From Candidatus Eiseniibacteriota bacterium (GTDB lineage Bacteria; Joyebacterota; Joyebacteria; Joyebacterales; Joyebacteraceae), in contig JAUWRQ010000076.1 of the NCBI GenBank assembly GCA_030610515.1, positions 1 through 6,129 of the forward strand: a stretch of 6,129 nucleotides of DNA. Direction: 5' to 3'. The position numbers and the translations under genes were made by a program. Positions within the stretch are counted from its first letter, which is position 1. Each line of letters starts with the position of its first letter. A model generated the notes under the pieces. It saw only the letters and a program-made list of their open reading frames with translations. It was not told where the DNA came from and made no database searches. Below, piece after piece: positions 1-6,129 of the stretch.

Positions 1-2
1 CG

Positions 3-56
3 ACGCCGGCGGGCCGCGCCGTGGCCATGCACACCCCCCAAGGACACCCACAGTGA
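3..56 (+). CDS. C-terminal end of an unidentified upstream gene (partial)
   Basis: A reading frame is open from the left edge of the window to a TGA at 54-56 and encodes 17 residues (TPAGRAVAMHTPQGHPQ). The stop overlaps the GTG start of the next gene in a GTGA arrangement, which is typical of translationally coupled genes in one operon. The Shine-Dalgarno-like AAGGA of the next gene lies inside this frame. Too little is visible to identify the product. The case for a real gene rests on the overlap geometry and on there being no other room for a promoter. A chance open frame of this length in GC-rich DNA cannot be excluded. Confidence 0.45.
   Translation, partial: TPAGRAVAMHTPQGHPQ
40..44 (+). 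promoter_or_regulatory. Ribosome binding site for the receiver-PPDK_N gene
   Basis: AAGGA sits 8 nt upstream of the GTG at 53, a standard spacing. It supports GTG 53 as the start over the first in-frame ATG at 122 (residue Met24), which has no purine-rich stretch before it. Confidence 0.6.
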
Positions 57-3052
57 GATATCGCCCACTCGAGGAGATAGCCGGACGGATCGAGCGCAAG
101 CGCGTTCCGTTCTCGGATCTCATGCCGTGGAGAGTGCGCCGCATCCTCCTCGTCTCCAGCCTCTACGACTCGTTCACGTTCCAGGAGGACGGGAACCTGG
201 GAGAGATGCTCTTCACCGAATATCAGGAGCTGAACCTCTCCTCCGCTCCGATGATCGCGCGCGTGTCAACGGCCGAGGCCGCGGTGGAAGAGGTCGCGGA
301 CACCAACCCCGACCTCAGCATCACGATGCCGCGCGTCGGCGAGATGGACGTCTTCGAGTTCGGGAAGAAGATACGCGAGGTCGCGCCGGAAGGACCGGTG
401 GCGCTCATGGCGTACGACACGCGCGAGCTGTCTCTCTTGAAGGCGCGCGCCGACAGCGGCGGCATCGACAGGATCTTCGTGTGGCTGGGCGACGCGCGCG
501 TCTTCCTCGCGGTCATCAAGTGGGCCGAAGACCTCATGAACTGCGGTCACGACGCGAACCTGGCGGGCGTCAAGAACATCATCCTCATCGAGGACTCGGT
601 CAGGTTCTACTCCGCATACCTGCCGATGCTCTACGCGGAGATCATGGAGCAGACGCAGGCTTTGATGGCGGAGGGTGTCAACCGGATGCAGCGCCTCATG
701 AGAATGCGGGCGCGGCCGAAGGTGCTACTCGCGTCGACCTACGAAGATGCCACCGAGATATACAACGCGACCAGAGAGCAGCTCCTGGGCGTCATCACGG
801 ATGGCAAGTTCCCGCGAGCCGGGAAGTCCGACGCCGGGGCCGGGCTCGCCTTCGCGCGCATGGTGAAGGATCGCGACCCTCGAACGCCCGTGCTCGTTCA
901 GTCGACCGACTCCGGGCTCGCGAGCGGCGCTCAGGAGGTCGGTGCCGTCTTCTGCGAGAAGGGCTCGCCGACGCTCCTGCACGACGTCCGCCGGTTCATG
1001 CGTGAGCATCTCGGGTTCGGGGACTTCGTCTTCAGGGACTCGGGCGGGACGGAGATAGCGCGGGCGGCGGACCTCAAGAGCTTGCTTTCAGCCATTGAGC
1101 AGGTCCCGGAGGAGTCGCTCATGCGTCACGCGAGCAGGAACGACTTCTCCACGTGGCTCATGGCGCGCACGGAGTTCGACATCGCCAAGGCGATCCGACC
1201 GATAACGACCGACGACTTCACGACTCCGGCCGACCTCCGCCAGTACCTTGCATCGTGTGTCAGGGATTATCGCACGAGGTCCAGGGCGGGACTCGTGGAG
1301 GACTTCTCGAGCGAGACGTTCGAGGCGGAGTCGTCGTTCTCGAGGATCGGCACCGGCTCACTCGGAGGAAAAGGACGCGGACTCGCGTTCATCAACTCCC
1401 TTCTGAACGCATACGACATCGAGGACCGCATCGATCGCGTCCACATCTCAGTCCCGCCGAGCGCGGTCGTCGCGACGGGCGTCTTCGAGGAGTTCATGGG
1501 CTCGTCCGGACTCACCGAGTTCGCTCTCGCGGAGGAAGACGACGAGAGGATCCGCGCCGCGTTCCTCGAGGCGCCGCTCCCCGCGGAAACGACAAACGAG
1601 CTCCGAACGTTTCTGGAGGGGGTCCGCTACCCGCTGGCCGTCCGTTCGTCCAGTCTCTTCGAGGACTCCTCGTTCCAGCCGTTCGCGGGCATCTACCAGA
1701 CGTACATGATCCCCAACACCGACGACGACATCGAGGTGAGGCTCGACGAGCTGTCCCGAGCGATCAGGCTCGTCTACGCCTCGACATATTCGGCGGACTC
1801 GAAAAGCTACATCGAATCGACGCCGAATCGCCTCGAGGAAGAGCGGATGGCGGTCATCATCCAGCAGATGGCCGGGCGGTCCCACGGCAACTACGTCTAC
1901 CCGAACGCCGCGGGGGTGGCGCGCTCGTACGACTACTACCCGGTCAAGGGGGGGCTCTCCGAGGACGGCGTCGCATCGATTGCCCTGGGCCTGGGGCGGA
2001 TGGTCGTCGAGGGTGGACGGACGGTCCGTTTCTCACCGGCGCACCCGAATCGGCTCTTCCAGTTCTCGTCGACCGGCGACTACCTCCGGAACGCACAGCG
2101 CGAGTTCTACGCCCTCGACCTCTCGCGACCGGCTCCCGACGGCACGCCCGCGGACTCGAACCTGGCGCTCCTCGAGATCGGCATGGCGGAGAAGCACGGA
2201 ACCCTCGACCCGGTCGCGTCCACGTACTCCCCTCAGAATGACCGCATCTACGAGGGTCTCCGCAGGGACGGAATCCACCTCGTGACGATGGCCGGCATGC
2301 TGTCCGGAGACCGGCTACCTCTCCCCGAGGCGCTCTCGTTCCTGCTCGAGGTCGGAAACGCCGGCTTCACGTGCCACGTCGAGATCGAGTTCGCAGTCAA
2401 CCTGTCGGAGGACCCGGGTGGGCGGCACAACCTGGCGTTCCTGCAGATACGCCCGCTCGTCTTCGGCGGTGCTGCGGAAGACGTGAACGTCGAGGGCGTC
2501 GATCCCGCGGGCGCGATTGCGGTCTCCGGGAGCGCACTCGGACACGGGCTGATCGAAGGAGTGCGCGATCTGGTCTATGTGAGAGCGCGCTCGTTCGACC
2601 GCTCGAAGACGCGCGAGATAGCGGAGCAGATCGGTGACTTCAACGCGAGGCTCAAGGAGGAGCGGCCGTACGTCCTCATCGGTCCGGGCCGGTGGGGAAG
2701 CGCCGACCCGTGGCTGGGCATCCCCGTCAAGTGGTCGCAGATCTCCGGAACGAGGTGCATCGTCGAGGCGCCGATCGAGGACCTGCGCGTCGAGCCGTCG
2801 CAGGGCACGCACTTCTTCCAGAACATCACATCGTTCGGCATCGGCTACTTCACGCTGGCGGACGACGACCCGGCGATGCGGCTCGACCAGGACTGGCTCG
2901 ACGAGCAGCCCGCGTTCGGAGACGCCGAGTTTGTACGCCATCTCAGATTCGACGAACCCCTCGAGATCGCGATCAACAGCAAGACGGGACACGGGGTCAT
3001 CCTGAAACCCGGTCTCTCGATCGCGTCGGCGATGGGCAAGTCCGGGGAGTAG
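53..3052 (+). CDS. Receiver-like/receiver/PPDK_N (PEP synthase ATP-binding domain) fusion protein
   Basis: This 999-residue protein starts at GTG with an RBS and is probably cytoplasmic, as no signal peptide or membrane segment is visible. Residues about 29-160 look like a receiver fold with the acidic residues lost (Ser35-Ser36 for the acidic pair, Met92 for the phospho-Asp). Residues about 174-320 form a second receiver that keeps Glu180-Asp181, acceptor Asp250, Ser284 and Lys303, with a long insertion after the first helix. Residues 321-425 are a linker I cannot assign. From about 429 to 802 comes the PEP synthase/PPDK nucleotide-binding domain: GGKGRG at 438-443, LAVRSSS at 528-534, EIEF at 777-780 and QIRPL at 798-802. 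Residues 803-999 form a tail with GPGRWGS at 877-883. Normal PEP synthase (about 790 residues) continues into a phosphohistidine domain and a PEP-binding barrel, and I find neither here. Similar proteins are usually annotated as PEP/pyruvate-binding domain proteins. The role is unknown; ATP-dependent phosphotransfer under phosphorelay control is an inference. Confidence 0.88.
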   Translation: MRYRPLEEIAGRIERKRVPFSDLMPWRVRRILLVSSLYDSFTFQEDGNLGEMLFTEYQELNLSSAPMIARVSTAEAAVEEVADTNPDLSITMPRVGEMDVFEFGKKIREVAPEGPVALMAYDTRELSLLKARADSGGIDRIFVWLGDARVFLAVIKWAEDLMNCGHDANLAGVKNIILIEDSVRFYSAYLPMLYAEIMEQTQALMAEGVNRMQRLMRMRARPKVLLASTYEDATEIYNATREQLLGVITDGKFPRAGKSDAGAGLAFARMVKDRDPRTPVLVQSTDSGLASGAQEVGAVFCEKGSPTLLHDVRRFMREHLGFGDFVFRDSGGTEIARAADLKSLLSAIEQVPEESLMRHASRNDFSTWLMARTEFDIAKAIRPITTDDFTTPADLRQYLASCVRDYRTRSRAGLVEDFSSETFEAESSFSRIGTGSLGGKGRGLAFINSLLNAYDIEDRIDRVHISVPPSAVVATGVFEEFMGSSGLTEFALAEEDDERIRAAFLEAPLPAETTNELRTFLEGVRYPLAVRSSSLFEDSSFQPFAGIYQTYMIPNTDDDIEVRLDELSRAIRLVYASTYSADSKSYIESTPNRLEEERMAVIIQQMAGRSHGNYVYPNAAGVARSYDYYPVKGGLSEDGVASIALGLGRMVVEGGRTVRFSPAHPNRLFQFSSTGDYLRNAQREFYALDLSRPAPDGTPADSNLALLEIGMAEKHGTLDPVASTYSPQNDRIYEGLRRDGIHLVTMAGMLSGDRLPLPEALSFLLEVGNAGFTCHVEIEFAVNLSEDPGGRHNLAFLQIRPLVFGGAAEDVNVEGVDPAGAIAVSGSALGHGLIEGVRDLVYVRARSFDRSKTREIAEQIGDFNARLKEERPYVLIGPGRWGSADPWLGIPVKWSQISGTRCIVEAPIEDLRVEPSQGTHFFQNITSFGIGYFTLADDDPAMRLDQDWLDEQPAFGDAEFVRHLRFDEPLEIAINSKTGHGVILKPGLSIASAMGKSGE

Positions 3053-3071
3053 CCATCCCCTCCCGAACGCA

Positions 3072-3105
3072 AAGAGGGGACCGGTCGTCGGGCCGGCCCC
3101 CTCTT
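3072..3105 (+). terminator. GC-rich hairpin between convergent genes, probable terminator
   Basis: The arms 3072-3084 (AAGAGGGGACCGG) and 3093-3105 pair over 13 positions with one A-C mismatch, around an 8-nt loop, starting 20 nt after the stop of the receiver-PPDK_N gene. The tail after the stem on the plus strand is pyrimidine-rich (CTTCC) but not a true T-run, so its strength as an intrinsic terminator is uncertain. Because gdhA converges on it from the other side, it may serve both directions. Confidence 0.65.
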
Positions 3106-3147
3106 CTTCCGTCGCCCCTGTCGGGGCTCTCACACAGATCACTTCCA

Positions 3148-3180
3148 GACGAATCGCGCCCTAGCTGCGCCCGACTCGTC
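3148..3180 (-). terminator. Possible hairpin just after the gdhA stop codon
   Basis: Directly beyond the gdhA stop, 3173-3180 can pair with 3148-3155 (one mismatch), and GCGC at 3167-3170 can pair with GCGC at 3156-3159, leaving a 2-nt bulge. No T-rich tract follows on the minus strand. It may be a weak terminator or a 3'-end stabilising structure, or it may be chance in GC-rich DNA. Confidence 0.25.
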
Positions 3181-3181
3181 C

Positions 3182-4694
<1,513 letters not shown>

Positions 4695-4767
4695 CGGGGA
4701 TTCAGGGGCTCTCGGGCTCGCGGGAGCTGGAAACGGCGCGTTCGCGGGACTCATGGAAGCCGTGCGG

Positions 4768-5946
4768 CTAGCGGGGATGCTCGTCAGCCGGGGTAGCGGA
4801 GAGCCGAGCCACCTCGCGGGCCGCCAGCAGGAAGGCGCCGGTGCCGTAGTCGGCCCGGTCCTGGGCTCTGACGACACCCGGCGCGGCGCCGATCGGCTGA
4901 ACCCATCCCAGCCTCCCGGACTCATCGACTGCGCCGGTCAGACCGTTCCACGCGGCCACGATCACTGGTAGGTATTCCTCCTGCGGCAGGACACCCTCCG
5001 CGACGCCCCAGGCCAAGGCGCAGCAGAAGAGCGACGATGCGCTCGTGTCGGGGTTCGGATGCTCGCGGGACTTGAGGAGGTCGGGCCTCCAGAGCCCGTC
5101 CCCCCCCTGAAGATCCGCCACGGCCGCGGCCATCTCGGTCAACAGGCGCTCGTACCTGTTCCTCGACGGATGTTCGGGAGGCAGCGCAGAAAGCACCCGA
5201 ACCGTGCCGGCCATCACCCATCCGTTTCCCCGACCCCAGAAGGATGCGGCGCGGTTCGGCGGAACGCCGGGAAGCGCCCTGGGCTTGCGCTTGGCGTCGC
5301 GATAGAAGAGGTGTCTGTCCGCATCGTACAGGTGGTCTACCACGTCCCACCACATCGGCTCCATCGCGCCGACGTAGCGGAGGTCCCCCGTCGCCTCGCT
5401 GAGCCTCGCCATGGCGGGAGGCGCCATGAAGAGGGCGTCGCACCAGGACCACTCCTCACGACCCGGGAGCGGCTCCGCGAGTATTCCATCGAACGCCGCG
5501 ACGGTCGACCCGAGCATCCGGGAATCGCGCTCGACGTCCCACATCTCCAGGTAGACCTGCGCCGGCGACAGATCGTCCGCGTGCCTCGGTCGCGGACCCA
5601 AGCGCCACTCCCGCGTCTCGCACCAGTCGCGCGTGGCTTCGAGGAAGCGCTCCTCCCCCGTCAGATCGTAGGCCGCCAGGACGCCCGTGTGGAGGACGGC
5701 CTCGCACCACTGTTGCTTGAAGAACGTCCGCGGCACGTGCGCTGCCAGTTCGGCGTCGCAGACACGGACGGCGAGCGCGACGATCTCATCCCGTGACGGG
5801 AGCGTTGCCGGGGCGCGAACGACCGGCTGTTCGGCAACCGCCGACCCCGCAGAGGCGAGCCCGGGATCGAACAGGAGCAGCAGTGCCAGCGCGAGGACGA
5901 CGCCGGCGGTGACGGTCGACCTCTCAGTCCATCGCAGGACGCTCAC
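4768..5946 (-). CDS. Secreted GH88/GH105 family unsaturated uronyl hydrolase
   Basis: This 392-residue protein has a Sec-type signal peptide (Arg5/Arg9, hydrophobic core about 12-26, likely cleavage after an Ala-X-Ala near residues 31-38) and no lipobox cysteine, so it is probably periplasmic or secreted. GH88 and GH105 enzymes remove the 4,5-unsaturated uronic acid left on oligosaccharides by polysaccharide lyases, by hydrating the double bond. Matching motifs include ADDLSPAQVYLEMW (123-136), with Asp124/Asp125 placed where the family has its first key Asp, and WCDALFMAPP (168-177) with the probable catalytic Asp170. Others are FWGRGNGWVMAG (236-247), GLWRPDLL (284-291), PNPDTSASS (298-305) and YGTGAFLLA (367-375). 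Length agrees with GH105 enzymes of about 370 residues plus signal. The start is GTG 5946, with AGGAGG 7 nt upstream, overlapping the stop of the preceding gene. The exact substrate (rhamnogalacturonan, ulvan or another uronate polymer) cannot be read from the sequence. Confidence 0.9.
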   Translation of the reverse strand: MSVLRWTERSTVTAGVVLALALLLLFDPGLASAGSAVAEQPVVRAPATLPSRDEIVALAVRVCDAELAAHVPRTFFKQQWCEAVLHTGVLAAYDLTGEERFLEATRDWCETREWRLGPRPRHADDLSPAQVYLEMWDVERDSRMLGSTVAAFDGILAEPLPGREEWSWCDALFMAPPAMARLSEATGDLRYVGAMEPMWWDVVDHLYDADRHLFYRDAKRKPRALPGVPPNRAASFWGRGNGWVMAGTVRVLSALPPEHPSRNRYERLLTEMAAAVADLQGGDGLWRPDLLKSREHPNPDTSASSLFCCALAWGVAEGVLPQEEYLPVIVAAWNGLTGAVDESGRLGWVQPIGAAPGVVRAQDRADYGTGAFLLAAREVARLSATPADEHPR

Positions 5947-6129
5947 GGTCGAACCTCCTGGGCTGCTCCGGGCAGGTACTTGACGCCGGTTCCAAACAAG
6001 TCATACCTGTAGTAGACGCCGGACATCCACAGGAGCTCCGGGTCGCCGGCGGCGCGGCCGCGAGGCACGACGGGGCGAACGTTGTCCACGACCGAACCCT
6101 CGGTAACGGGTCGAGATGACCACGTCTTC
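5943..6129 (-). CDS. C-terminal fragment, possible BNR/beta-propeller polysaccharide-active protein (partial)
   Basis: On the minus strand a frame is open from the right edge to a TGA at 5945-5943, giving 61 codons. The stop overlaps the GTG of the hydrolase gene as GTGA, so the two are very likely co-translated. Visible stretches include VTEGSVVDNVRPVVPRG, then PELLWMSGVYYRYD and FGTGVKYLP near the end. The pattern of 'VRP...', followed about 15 residues later by a Leu-Leu-Trp-Met-x-Gly-x-Tyr block, recalls the last blade of BNR-type seven-bladed propeller proteins. That group includes sialidase-like proteins and some ulvan lyases. That assignment is from memory of family patterns and is tentative. 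The open frame, the coupling and protein-like composition make the gene itself fairly secure. The N-terminus lies outside the window. Confidence 0.7.
   Translation of the reverse strand, partial: KTWSSRPVTEGSVVDNVRPVVPRGRAAGDPELLWMSGVYYRYDLFGTGVKYLPGAAQEVRP
5954..5959 (-). promoter_or_regulatory. Ribosome binding site of the GH88/105 gene
   Basis: AGGAGG on the minus strand, 7 nt before GTG 5946, is a full-consensus Shine-Dalgarno core. It lies inside the last codons of the upstream gene and supports the GTG start that includes the signal peptide. Confidence 0.85.

Noticed and set aside
1153..2241. Long open frame on the plus strand inside the receiver-PPDK_N gene
   Set aside because: Its composition is dominated by Arg, Gly, Pro and His, as expected for an off-frame reading of GC-rich coding DNA. 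It overlaps entirely with conserved PPDK_N motifs in the real frame.
53..3052. Annotating the plus-strand gene as phosphoenolpyruvate synthase (ppsA)
   Set aside because: Only the ATP-binding domain matches. The phosphohistidine swivel and PEP/pyruvate barrel motifs are absent, so the enzyme name and gene symbol would be misleading.
2315..3142. Minus-strand open frame of 275 codons opposite the 3' end of the receiver-PPDK_N gene
   Set aside because: It is an antisense shadow of a clearly coding region, with Arg/Glu/Val-rich low-complexity content and no recognisable motif. It also spans the terminator hairpin.
4695..4767. Terminator for the GH88/105 gene in the gap before the gdhA promoter
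   Set aside because: Only short 4-bp dyads are visible (for example CGCG-TT-CGCG at 4737-4746 and GCTC-GCGG-GAGC near 4717-4728), with no T-run, so I cannot support a terminator call.
5059..5796. Plus-strand open frame of 245 codons opposite the GH88/105 gene
   Set aside because: It is antisense to a gene with many conserved family motifs, is Arg/Pro/Leu-rich and lacks recognisable domains.

Overview
The window is GC-rich, compact bacterial DNA with good Shine-Dalgarno sites, GTG as well as ATG starts, and a Sec signal peptide on one product. This suggests a free-living, high-GC, Gram-negative-type bacterium. The receiver/PPDK_N fusion next to a secreted sugar hydrolase would suit an uncultured member of the FCB or Planctomycetes-like groups, but that placement is a guess from gene content and cannot be shown from 6 kb.

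Layout: (1) Plus strand, 1-3052: the last codons of an unidentified gene overlap by four bases (GTGA) the start of a 999-residue protein. That protein joins two receiver-like domains to the ATP-binding half of the PEP synthase / pyruvate phosphate dikinase family, and ends in a conserved tail I cannot assign. (2) 3053-3181: a convergent intergenic stretch with a strong GC-rich hairpin that probably terminates transcription for the plus-strand gene and perhaps from both sides. (3) Minus strand, 4552-3182: gdhA, the NADP-type hexameric glutamate dehydrogenase, complete, with a well-formed RBS, a sigma70-type promoter and a leader of about 105 nt carrying a perfect 9-bp inverted repeat. (4) Minus strand, 6129-4768: an operon fragment in which the C-terminus of a probable BNR/beta-propeller protein overlaps (GTGA) a secreted GH88/GH105 unsaturated uronyl hydrolase. 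This pair looks like the end of a polysaccharide (uronate-containing) degradation cluster.

The three blocks look like separate transcription units. GdhA assimilates ammonium into glutamate. The GH105 and BNR-like pair would trim oligosaccharides left by a polysaccharide lyase. The receiver-PPDK_N protein is the least explained: it has the nucleotide-binding motifs of PEP synthase but no phosphohistidine swivel domain and no PEP/pyruvate barrel, so it cannot carry out the normal PEP synthase reaction alone. It is the best candidate in the window for undescribed biology. I see no mobile element, CRISPR array, tRNA or rRNA.
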